In this document: in pieces, positions 1 through 10,400 of the stretch
Layout: each line of letters opens with the position of its first letter
Numbering within the stretch: the first letter of the stretch is position 1
NCBI RefSeq assembly: GCF_000143415.4
Contig: NW_003314276.1
Location: forward strand, 817,825-881,824
Source of the DNA: Selaginella moellendorffii
Lineage: Eukaryota > Streptophyta > Lycopodiopsida > Selaginellales > Selaginellaceae
Length of the DNA stretch: 64,000 bases
Direction of reading: 5' to 3'
Program-made: the position numbers and the translations under genes
The notes under the pieces: model-generated
The model's input: only the letters and a program-made list of their open reading frames with translations
Databases searched by the model: none
Told to the model about the DNA's origin: nothing

Positions 1-841
1 AATGAAAAGTCCCACTTTAACGAAATAAAGCATAATATCCTTGTCAACGTCTTTGTTTTCTTCCTTCTCAATTTGACGAAGTCTGTTAATAATATAGTCG
101 TATATTACATTTACTTTAACAAAAGATTGGATCTAATCGATCACTGGGACGCAGATCGAGAGCATACCTTGTGTTTCCAACACTCTTTGAATTAAAATTC
201 TCTCGTGGCAAACCAATTCTTTTATATAGAACATCATCTTAGACAGTGATAATTATTTGCGAGAAATGTCATTTTAAGTTTTTTTTTGGACACTACTAAA
301 TAACATATACCAAGTTGGCATAAGATCTTCAACACCATTAATGTTTTATAATTTCATGAAACATTCATAAGTTCATAGCTTTTTTATTTCCTTCTTAGAG
401 CCTTCACAAGATGCAATTTTGTCTTTTGCACATCTCACCTTGGAAGGTATTTATCACTCAAAGCAACCATACTTCTAATTTAGGTGTCTGGGAGCTGCCT
501 GAGAACTAGGAGTGCTGCGTCAGAACGAGGGAATTATCACTAAAGGCCAATCTCATGGATCCGAAGAACTGAGAAAAAAAGTTTTCTCAGGAGCTTGTCG
601 GTAAGCTTTTCGAAGAAAATGGAGAAAGAGTGTAATACAAGGTTGACGGAGCTGTCAACGAAACCCAAACAAAGATGGTTCGTGAAAACAAGCGAAAGGA
701 TCTTAGGCGCTTGAAACAAGCGGGTTACTTTTAGAGACCTCTAAAGCTTAAGCGATGAGCTTGCTAGACTAATGGTAATTGTTTTTTATTTAAACATGCA
801 TTTTTTCGTCCTCGCTGACATTTTTATACACCAGCGTCCAT
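1..841. other. Intergenic sequence with no recognisable gene
   Basis: AT-rich sequence with no long open frame and no family I recognise. It could be remote upstream sequence of the PPR pseudogene that begins near 842. I see no repeat or RNA gene in it. Confidence 0.4.
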
Positions 842-1976
842 TTCGATTCCATACCCGAGAGGAGCCTCGTCTCCTTTAACACAATGCTCTCGGCAGGGGA
901 ATGGAGGGAGAAGAGGCGATCAAACTGGCAGAGCTCTTCTTCGCCCAAATGCCCAACCGCGACCTCAATGCGATGCTGGACGCGTATGCCAAGAGAGGGC
1001 ATCTGTGCCGCGCACGTATCCTCTTCGCCGCCATGCCGGAGCACGACGCCATCACGATCACCACCATGATCCACACGCTCGCTCGGGGCTCGGGGGATTT
1101 GGAATCGGCGCGGTTTCTCTTTGATTCTACGCCCGTCCGGGACGAGCTGTGTTGGAACGCGCGTATGCCCAGCGAGGGCATACCGTCGAAGCGAGAAAGC
1201 TATTTGATTCCATGCCTGCCAAGATCGATTCTTCCTGGAATTCGATGCTGTCGGCTTACATCCAAGCTTCAGATATGGCGAGCGCCGAGGATTTCTTCTT
1301 TCGTGCCATGGCCGAGTGGAATCTCATCGCCTGCACAGCGATGCTCGCTGCGGATGCCCTAAACGGGCATCTGTCCAAGGCCGAGGAGATCTTCGCGGCG
1401 ATGGAGGAGGCGAGCTTGGTTTCCTGGACCGCTATGCTCGACGGATACGCGCGCAATGGATTCGTTCGAAACGCTGCCTCGATCTTTCACTCCATGGCGG
1501 AGAGAAACTTCGTTGCGTGGAGTGTCATGGCTTCTACGTTTGCTCGCCATCGCCACCTTTAAACACGAGCGAATTCTTAGTTTTGGCTGACGTCTCAGTT
1601 TGGAACTCTTTTGTTGCGCTCAATCCGAGAGCGCTAGCCTTCGCTCGCAAAGAGTGTTCCAGATCTTGAGCTCGATGAGTTGCGTCCAGATGAGAGCTCT
1701 TTCGTCTCGATCTTGCTGGCTTGCAGTCGATCCGGCCACGTTGATGCTGCTCGTCGATGCTTTAGCTGCCTAAGCTCGGATTTCTTCGTGGTGCTCAGTA
1801 AGAAACTCCATAGCTGCGTCATTGACACACTATGTCGGGCAGCGTTTTGCCGAGACGCGAGCGAGCTTGTTTTCAGCATGCCTTTCAAGCCAGACTCGGT
1901 GGACCTGAGCTCGATTCATCCAACTGTTGTAAGAGATCGAGTGGATCGATCTAAGAGTTTATCAAAGAGCTTATAG
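842..1976 (+). pseudogene. PPR (pentatricopeptide repeat) pseudogene, several frameshifts
   Basis: Tandem PPR motifs are readable only by switching frame. From 842 one frame reads FDSIPERSLVSFNTMLSA. From 901 a second frame reads LAELFFAQMPNRDLNAMLDAYAKRGHL and further repeats. Near 1160 the frame breaks again, where about ten bases of a repeat (roughly NAMLDAYA) seem to be missing. The frame from 1149 to 1562 carries four more repeats (for example AEEIFAAMEEASLVSWTAML). A last block at 1680-1976 (LLACSRSGHVDAARRCF) matches the C-terminal repeats. Intact plant PPR proteins bind organellar RNA for editing, splicing or stability. Here at least three frame breaks argue against a working protein. 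No start codon, transit peptide or complete E/DYW domain is seen. Sequencing error is possible but unlikely to explain every break. Confidence 0.75.
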
Positions 1977-2101
1977 TTACCGGTTGATCCATTCATTGGC
2001 ACGGCCACCCGACTCGTCCAAGCCTCGAGTTGGAAGCGAGGCTTTGGAAGGTTCCGTCCACATTCATGGAATATCCCAATTTTCAAATATAGATTTACAT
2101 G

Positions 2102-2743
2102 CTAAACAAACATTTTATAAATCTCATGCAACTTATCAATGGTCTCCTGTCTAGTCTGAAAGTCGCTTCCAAAACCTTGTAACTCATCTTGGGTCCAAAC
2201 AAAGAAAAGGATGGGATCTGGAACAAAGGATTCTCGCTGTTTAAAATGGCCAAAACTGTAGCGTGATCTTCCCCCATGTTGATCAAATAGTGAAGAACTC
2301 CACGGGGAATTATAAACAAATCGCTCGCGGTCAAATTCCTCGCAAAGAGCCTGTTGTTAGTGTCCACAAAGCCGGCCTCCACAAATCCCTTCTCCACATA
2401 GATGAGCTCGCTTGCCCGAGGATGAGCGTGAGCTCTCGCAACTCCTTTGGGGCCGAGATAGTTTCGTGCCACGGACAATCCCATCGTGTTGAGTGCCGGA
2501 AATGTCCTGACAATAGCTTGAAATCAAACGCATTGCGCGAAACAAGCTGGAGTGGAAGTCTTCTGAAGATACCTCTGAGTATGGCTTGCACTTCATGAAA
2601 CCTTCACTAATATTGTTCCGTGGGATGCAAAAGTCCTGGATTGGATCGGGATCTGCAGCTCTCACAAGGACAAGAATGTGGCAGTCGTTTAAGGATGAGA
2701 GGAATAGAGAAAGCAATAAAAGTGAATACATTTGCATAGCCAT
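2102..2743 (-). pseudogene. Germin-like protein (cupin), two frameshifts
   Basis: The N-terminus (ATG at 2743) has a hydrophobic signal peptide followed by ADPDPIQDFC, the usual start of a mature germin. The cupin core in a second frame has both germin boxes. Box 1 includes HAHPRASE, with the metal-binding His, His and Glu. Box 2 includes PRGVLHYLIN, with the third His. The first frame break lies between about 2490 and 2545, where the conserved FPALNTMGLS segment is in the second frame. A second break lies near 2155: only a third frame restores the normal ending (TIDKLHEIYKMFV, stop at 2104-2102). Germins are secreted, apoplastic Mn-binding cupins with oxalate oxidase or superoxide dismutase activity in some members. 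No intron fits either break. All metal ligands survive, so the loss of function is recent or the sequence has errors. Confidence 0.78.
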
Positions 2744-4446
2744 GGGATGTTATAAGTTAACTGATGAGTGATTTTATTTGCTATCGTGATTTGGACACCA
2801 CGTAAAAGCTGGTAACTTTAGTCAAACTTGTGACTATTGCTAAGCATTACAAGCCAAGACACGTGGTGTATGAAAATTATTAGTAATAGGGAAGACCATT
2901 ATTTGTTATTAATGGAAAAAATAAAAATGAGATAACTTAGTTGTTATCTCATTCTCAAATACTTACACACCAAAGCTATTTTATAGTATATTTTATTGAG
3001 AATAACTGTATCGGGTGATATAAATGTACAGCAAACATATGAAAATATAAAGTATAGTCTTAAAGCATTTTTGGCTTGACAGTGTATACATCTAGAATAT
3101 GCTTGGATATTCTAGTTGTTATTCATTTATATTTATTTTGTATTTATAACTTATAAATATGTTTATAATATATAAACTTTCCTAAACACTTCATAGTATA
3201 TTCTAGTTTATTCTACCATTCAATGCAATAATATTAATTTCGTGTTTATAAATTATAAACATTTCAATTGAATAAATTAATAAGAATGACACTACTATTA
3301 AAAAAATTAAGCATTTCATAGCAAATTATTCTAAGTGTTAGTATAAAAAATTAAAAAATTATATTTAATATCTCAAATATGAAGATATCTTGATCAAAAC
3401 TAGAATGTAAATTTTTAAGTTTAAAAGTTCTAAAACCCTTTGATTAAACCCATATTAAAACTTTTCTTTGAGACTTTATTGTAGATTAGATGTTATATTG
3501 TTCTTTCAACCATGCCCTGTACAAATATATAAATTTTACTCCCAGAGATATAAAAAGCCCTTGAAAATATATAATCTTAAATCCCACGGTGCAATGAACT
3601 AGGGAAGAGTATACAATTTCCAGTAATAATGACACTACAAATCCTCTCCTTGCTACTATTTTACCAATCCCTTTCAACTAGGATTGTTGTTTCCAGCCTC
3701 CTATTAAGTTATGCAAGTGTAATGCTGCCACACTAATCCCATAGCCTCATACCAGTATAACCATACCCTTGGCATTTTCCATTTGGAATCATGACCAAAG
3801 GTGAGCCACTTCTCTTGAGTCCAAGTTAAAGTTATATTTCTGCACTCCAATGATATAGCCTCTGACATGAGTTATGCCCCTTGAAACATCCTGTACATCT
3901 AAGTGGTGGAATCATGATGAATCCACAACCCAAGGCTTAGCCAACACAACTGTACCATACAAATTAGAACTTCAGTGTGCTGTCAAAAAGTGTTTGATTA
4001 CTAATTGGAATTAAATGTGCAATCAGAAGGTACAGAAGTGCTGCCATGTAGTATGAAGGACCTAATCATGGTGAAGAATAGGTAATGGTGCCATAGCGAG
4101 ATGTCCTGTCCTGTGTGTCAGTTATGTGATGGTGTCTTTCAAGCGGACTTAGCCTTTAAGAGAATCTGAAACAAAAGGAGAACAAAAGGCATACTTCTAC
4201 ACAGTGATCGTGGCTCTGTCTGCTTGTGCTACGAAAGAAAAAGAGTGGTGCCACCTTTCTGGTGCATAAAACAGCATCTCCTTATATCCGATCCTTTCTT
4301 GTAAGTGACAGGACTGAGAAATCGCACTGGACAACAGCCAACACAGGATTGCTTTAGATTACTCAATTGAAACAACAAAGTTTACAATAGTAATTACCAT
4401 AAACTAAAATAAAACATGGCATATGCTAGTGTGAAGTTATAAACTA
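2744..4446. other. AT-rich intergenic stretch
   Basis: No gene is seen. It contains an 11-bp inverted repeat with a 6-nt loop at 2926-2953 (arms AATGAGATAAC and its complement) and one copy of a dispersed AT-rich repeat at about 3095-3345. The last 300 bases may hold the 3' UTR of the LEA-2 gene on the minus strand. Confidence 0.4.
3095..3345 (+). repeat. Dispersed AT-rich repeat, copy A
   Basis: The same sequence recurs inverted at 21605-21890 and direct at 55985-56275. Shared landmarks in order are ATATTCTAG, GTTGTTATTCATTTA, TTGTATTTATAA, a second related half-unit, then ACACTACTATTAA and AAGCATT near the end. It encodes nothing. It is likely a MITE-like or other non-autonomous element. 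This copy is the most diverged of the three. Confidence 0.6.
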
Positions 4447-5094
4447 CTACCTTGAATAGGGACAGTACAAGTAAACAGGGCACAGCTGCTGACCATCAAA
4501 CACAATATCTTGCGCATTGGTTTCACCCTTCTGTGAAAGAAGCATGCCCAAGTCACAGGTAAGATCAGCCTGCAAGTAGTTTGAGCTATCGGATGAGTGC
4601 TTTTGGTCAATCCACTGAGCACTAGCACGAATTGCTGCTGAGAGTAGAACTTTTCCCGATGCTACATCAGCTTTAAACAGCTCCAACTTATCCACGGAAA
4701 GGCTCGTCTCGTTCACCAAAAGCCTCCGTGTCACAGAAACACTCCTGCTCTTCGGAAGCATAAAGGTGTGGAATGGAAACTGCTGGACGGCGAGCTCCAC
4801 TCCACGGTAGCTCAAAGTTACGTCCATTGCATCAAACTTCACGTCCAGCAGATCTTCGTGCTTGCGATGCTTGAGATTCGAGCAGGTAAACTGGAGCTCT
4901 AGATTGGAAACAAACCTTGGAGTTGAGTTTGATGGGAGCTCAACGTGTGAAACCTTAATGTCCTTGAAGTCGCACCATGGTTCGTGACGATTGGTGAATG
5001 GCAGAAAAGATGGTAAAAGTAGTAGTGAAAGCACTACGGCCAGCGCCCCTATTACTAGCAATCCCCCAATGATTTCCTTCTTGGAATCCTCCAT
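4447..5094 (-). CDS. LEA-2 / NDR1-HIN1-like membrane protein
   Basis: Single exon, 215 residues. Residues 1-8 are cytosolic and acidic. About residues 9-33 form one hydrophobic membrane helix (IIGGLLVIGALAVVLSLLLL). The rest is a beta-rich, Asn-glycosylation-rich region with the look of the LEA-2/WHy domain: SNLELQFTCSN, VTLSYRGVELA and a Leu/Lys-rich strand near 120-135. Two or three NxS/T sites support an extracytosolic C-terminus. Known relatives (NDR1/HIN1-like proteins) sit in the plasma membrane and act in defence or stress. The exact substrate or role cannot be read here. It starts 83 bp from the divergent HflX gene, so the two probably share a promoter. Confidence 0.65.
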   Translation of the reverse strand: MEDSKKEIIGGLLVIGALAVVLSLLLLPSFLPFTNRHEPWCDFKDIKVSHVELPSNSTPRFVSNLELQFTCSNLKHRKHEDLLDVKFDAMDVTLSYRGVELAVQQFPFHTFMLPKSRSVSVTRRLLVNETSLSVDKLELFKADVASGKVLLSAAIRASAQWIDQKHSSDSSNYLQADLTCDLGMLLSQKGETNAQDIVFDGQQLCPVYLYCPYSR

Positions 5095-5177
5095 GCCCTA
5101 TCTTCCCAAAATATAGTTCTTATTTTATAGACAAGACTTAAAGGTAATCTAAAGGATTAGGGTTTAGGGTTTTGTGA
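5095..5177. promoter_or_regulatory. Short bidirectional promoter (LEA-2 / HflX)
   Basis: Only 83 bp separate the start codons of two divergently transcribed genes, so both 5' UTRs and core promoters must lie here or overlap the coding regions. The motif TTAGGGTTTAGGGTTTT (telo-box-like AAACCCTAA, common in plant housekeeping promoters) is present on the plus strand just upstream of the HflX start. Confidence 0.5.
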
Positions 5178-7340
5178 ATGAAGTGGCTGGGCGTGGCGTG
5201 GTCGGGGCTAAGGCGGCATTTCTCGTCGCGGGCGGATGGAGTGGGATCGATTTACGACAAGCTTTTCGTCGTCCAGCCGCGCTTCCATCCGCCGCTGCTG
5301 CTCAAGGCCAAGCTCCTCGAGGCACTGCGCCTCGCCAATTCACTCGCGCCCCTCACTGCCACCGATCTCAAGTCGGATTTCCCCTCGTATGTGCTTGTCC
5401 AGGGCAGGAGGAAGATCAATGCAGGTGATTATTAGTCTGTTTCGCATCGATCGTTTCTCGTTCTCGAGTGAGTGAATTCTTTTGTTTCAAGGCACCTATT
5501 TTGGAGCGGGGACTATTGACAACATTCGCACGCATTTGGACGTGATCGACGTGGAAGTAAGGAAAGTTTTCTTTCTTTTAGCTCTGTAAAAGCTAAGCAC
5601 GAGAGTCACACTGACAGGATAGAGAGATCGATGCCGTGTTCGTGAACACTTCCCTGTCCGGCGTCCAATAACGTAACCTTGAGGTGATTAGATATCTCCA
5701 CTTTCTTTTCTCTTTGAATGTAGGTTGCAATTTTGAATGTTGGTTGCAATTTTTCTTACAGGATGCTTGGGAAAGGCCGGTTCTCGATCGCGTGGGCTTG
5801 ATCATCGAGATTTTTGGCAGTCGTGCACGATCCAAAGAAGCCAAGCTTCAGGTAACTTCAAATAGATAGTGTGTTGATTATATGATGGTGTCTTTCAGGT
5901 GGAACTTGCTGCTCTAGACTTTAAGAGAACAAGGCTCATCCGAGAAAAAGGAGAACGAAAGGCGTTTGGAGCTGGTGGAGAGCAGGAGGTTGTGAGTGCA
6001 CGAGGGTAAAAATAACTTCTTCTTGTCATCGAGGAAGAAATTCGTAATTCCTTTTTCCTTCTTCATAGGAGAGCAAGTGGTGGTGGTGGTCGAGGATTTA
6101 CGAGCGGATCAGGAGAGTCGGAATTGCAGCTACAACGACGGAGGTACAGGGCTTTTTGTTTTGGTTTGTCATCTCTCTTGTTTGATATTTAGTTTTCAAC
6201 CAGGATTTCGGATCAAAAGCATAAAATCCAGCTCGCTCTTGCGAAAGCAAAGCAGACACGATCACTGCATCGCCGCAACCGAGAAGGCATTCCGTTGGTT
6301 GCAGTCGTAGGATACACGAATGCTGTAAGTTGACAGTCTTGTTATGCGTTGATTGCTGAGAAACAAGATAGCAGTACACTGCAGGGGAAGTCGACACTCG
6401 TTGGAGCTCTATCAAAGAGCAGCCTCTACTCGGATGACAGGTTCATGAGAAACGCTTTTCTTTTCAGGTAAAGTTTTATCGCTCTGTTTCATAGGTTGTT
6501 TGCAACGCTAGACACGCAGGTGCGAAGTGTGATTCTTCCTTCAGGGTAAAATAGTGTCGACTCTTTCTTGTTTGTACTCATTGCTGTGTTTCTGCAGAAG
6601 AAGGGTCCTGGTGAGTGACACCGTTGGATTCATATCGGACTTGCCTACTCAGGTTTGTGAAGATTCTCAAGCACTCAACATCTACTTATGTTTGCGTGAA
6701 TTTTGGAAGCTCGTGGAAGCGTTCCATGCAACTCTAGAAGAAGTTGTTGCTGCGGACATTGTTTTGGTAAGTACGCTTCTTTGATCCTGATTGAAGGTAG
6801 CCTGTTCCATGTTTTCAGCATGTCATGGATTCGAGCGCTCCAAACATGGACGAGCAGCGAGAGGCAGTTCTTAAAGTCCTGGGAGAAATAGGAGTCTCTC
6901 AACAAGATCTAGACGAGAAGACGATTGAAGTGATGAACAAGGTGGGTGCATGCTTGGCGTGACGCTGTGTTACAAGTTTCTAGTGGTTTTTCCAGATCGA
7001 TGTTCATCCAGATTGTGGCGATCTTGATCTTCCAGCGGGTTTGCTTCTGTGCGATGGCAATGACGAAGACGCCCTGGTGATCCCGTCCTCGGAGGAGTAC
7101 AGGAAAGCAGTGGGAGCGGCCAACGCTCTATCAAATGGAATCCAAGTCTCAAATCCAGAAGAAGTGAAGGAAGAACACAAAGAAGAAAGTGAAAGCGTCG
7201 AGCACGAAGAAGTTGAGCTATGGGGAACACAGCTCTTAAAGGATGGAAAAATAGCTCGAGTTTCTACGTCGGCAACGCAAGGCACTGGTTTGGAAAATCT
7301 TTTGCAAGTGATTGACTCGAGGCTTAAAAATAAATCATAA
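5178..7340 (+). CDS. HFLX: HflX-family GTPase, interrupted by an in-frame stop
   Basis: Thirteen exons: 5178-5424, 5492-5556, 5618-5683, 5762-5851, 5899-6005, 6069-6143, 6204-6324, 6385-6440, 6495-6545, 6598-6652, 6710-6766, 6819-6941, 6996-7340. All junctions are GT-AG and keep phase; about 485 codons. The N-terminus (MKWLGVAWSGLRRHFSSRA) looks like a mitochondrial or plastid targeting peptide. The HflX domain has the glycine-rich SGGGGRGFTSG segment, then ELQLQRRR. G1 is GYTNAGKST, G2 lies in LFATLDTQVR, G3 is DTVGF, G4 is NKID (split by an intron) and G5 is TSATQGTG. HflX proteins bind the large ribosomal subunit and rescue stalled or immature ribosomes. Codon 122 in exon 3 is TAA (5669-5671), where the family motif QQRNLE predicts CAA. 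It would truncate the protein before the GTPase domain. It could be a recent null allele, a pseudogene or a base error. Confidence 0.85.
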
Positions 7341-7443
7341 GACCCATACAACGCCAGTAATTTAGGGTTCTTGATGGATCGAGAGCTCACGCGTTGGATC
7401 CGCGGAGCTCCGGTAAGCTGGGTATGACGCATTCCATCCAGCG

Positions 7444-10400
7444 ATGGCGGGAAGCGACATCGATCTGGATGCGCTACTCGATGCTCACAGCAGCGACGAG
7501 GACGACGCCGATCTTCCCGAGCTCGACAGAAGCATCGACGATATTCTACTCGATGCCGATGAGGAGGAGGAGGGTGATGTGGAGCGAAATTCGGATATTT
7601 CGGCCGCGATCCCGGAGAAGAAGCTCGAGAGCGGGATTGAGAGCCAGGGATCACAGGCGGGTTTAGTGAGTACAGGGGTGTCCAAGACTGCTCCAAGGCT
7701 ATGGGACATCAGTGGAACGATTCCATTCTATCAGGTGACCACCAAGCCAAGTCCAAAGCCTGGCGCTGCTTTGGCGGCTGCTACTGCTGCTTCGAGACAC
7801 AGTGGAACGACTACTCGCACAGCGTCTCTCAGGGATGTTCCTAGTGAAACTCCGGACGAGTCGGGAAGCTTGAACGAAGAAAAAGAAGAGGTCGAAGAAA
7901 AAGAAGAGGAAGAGCAAAAGGGACTCGACTGGGTTTCATCATCGATAGAATTCGTTAGCAACGAGGATACAAGTGCTGCGAAGAGAGACCAAGTGGAAAT
8001 GGAGGCGACGCCGGTTTCTCTCTCGACAGAGGACACAGTTTCATCATCGTTAGAAGGTGGCGAGGTTTTGGACGAGAGGATAGAAGTGGCTGTAAATACC
8101 GTGGATCTTACCGAGGACAACGAGAGCGACCTTGTTGCCGTCCAGATACTCGACGAGAAGCTAGAACGAGGCGAAGACGGCTCATCATCGACTGAAAGCT
8201 CCGAAGAGAGCGTGCTGGAGGAGGCTTTTGATGAACATACTTCCCCTGAAGTGGAAGAAGTGAAGTCTCTAATGGTTGAGGCAGAAGAGCGGGAGAAACG
8301 AGCAGCGAACTCTGGTCTTCACTTGGAGGAAGGAGCTGCGGCGCAGCCAATGCAATTGGAAGGCATTCAGCGCGGGCCTCCAGCCATAGGCCTGCTGCAG
8401 CTGGACTGGGGTGGACCTCTGTCCTTCGCGCTTTCTTCCATAGCCATGATGCGTGACCACGGGAATCCACGGTGCTTGGCAGTTCAAGCAAACTTCATTG
8501 CGGTGGGAATGTCGAAAGGTACTGTACTCTTGGCTTTAAGCAAGTACTCCGCCACTACCACAGCAGACAACAACGAAGCTAAGGTGACTATTTTCTTTTA
8601 GTTTGCTATGCTGGAACTCACATTTTTGTATGCTCAGGTGGTTCTCTTGAGTAATGCCGCAGACAAGTCTCACGCCTCTGCGAGTGTGATGTGCTTCAGC
8701 TTTCTTGGAGACCTGCTTCTAGTGGGATATACTAATGGGTCTGTGATACTATGGGACGTTCCAAAAGCTGCGGTAGCTAAAGCCGTCACAGGAGAGCATC
8801 ACAACGTGATAGTTCATGCAGCATTTGTAGGACAGGACGGTTCAACAGGTCGCCCCTTAAAAGCCATGACTGCAGATTGTAAAGGGGTGGTGATGCTCCA
8901 TACCTTCACACTTGTTCCACTGCTGCGCCGCTTTTCAGTCACAACACAGGTGGTATCTTTTTTTCATTTTGAGTAGGCTTGACCATGTCCTACTTGCAGT
9001 GCCTTCTAGATGGCCAACGGACGGGTGTTGTCCTCTCACTGGCACCTCTGCTGCTGACTGAAAGTTTACTTCAGAATATTACAGGGTCTGGTATCACTGG
9101 GGCAGCTGGAAACGATGCGGGAAGGAAGTTTTTGTACGACGGATCTTCTTCGTCTGACGAAACCGGGGGCCTGGTTGTATTTGTCACTCAGCAGATTGCT
9201 CTTGTGGTAAATATTTGATATTGTTTATCATGGTAACTACACTGACGTTCTTTGCAGTTTCGATTATTGCCTGCTTTAGAAATATGCGCGAAACTAACAC
9301 GGCCGGAAGGTGTTCGAGAGGGGTCGATACCGTATGCATCTTGGAGGGGTGTCTCATCTATGAAGTCGGAAAGCACTGCCCAAGGTCAAGACGAGCCTTT
9401 GCTTGCTCTTGCCTGGGGAAAGAAGGTCCTTGTTCTTCAACTTCAAAAGGCCGATCTTAAAGTGCTGGCTGAATGGGATATTGATAACAAAGCCGCTGGA
9501 GTAGCTTGGCTTGGTGACCAGGTAAGACGAACTTGTTTGAGACTGTTCCTCTTTAACGATATTGTTTTGACAGATGCTTGTGGTCGCCACTGTCAAAGCT
9601 GAACTTTGTCTATTCACAAAGGAAGGTCTTGCACTTGAACGTGCTGCCATACGAGACAATGACGGGCACACAGAGCCTTTGACATTTCACACCTACTTTC
9701 TGGAGACGTGCAACAATCCTGAGAAAGTTTATGGAAACTCTTTAGGAGTCCGAGGGGCAGCATCTTATTTTCTGGGAGCTTCAAAGCTCTGGAGGGCTCG
9801 GCTACTTCCTTGGCAGGATAGAATAAAGGCACTTCAGGATGCTGGTGACTGGATGGGCGCTTTCCAGATTGCAATGGAGTTGTTCGATGGACGGGCAAGA
9901 GGTGTTACTGGCTTACCTTCTGGGCTTCGTGCAATGCAGGAAGCTATTATGCCAAATCTTCTAGCATTGCTGTCGTCGTACATCGATGAAGCTTTCGCTT
10001 ATGTTCGTTTGGCTCTTGGTGTGCCTGAAACTGAAGCTGCCAGGGAACAGTATGCAAGAGTCGGGCGGGTTGCAATAGAGTTTTGTGTACATATCAGCAG
10101 GACCGACGTACTTTTTGAGAACGTTTTTCGAAAGTTTGATGAGGTCGCCCAAGCAGGTACGTACGTCTCTTAGCGCTTGAAGAGGTAGCTCTAATGTTTT
10201 TGTGTTGTTCGTTCAGCAACATTTCTGGAGCTGTTGGAGCCTTACATTCTGAAAGACATGCTCTGCGGCCTTGCACCAGAGGTTTGTTGCCTTAAAGTCA
10301 TACAAATGTTTGTTTAAGCCGGTTGTTTCAGATCATGCAATCTCTCGTTGAGCACTACAGCAGCAAGGGGTGGTTGCAAAGGGTCGAACAGTGCATTCTT

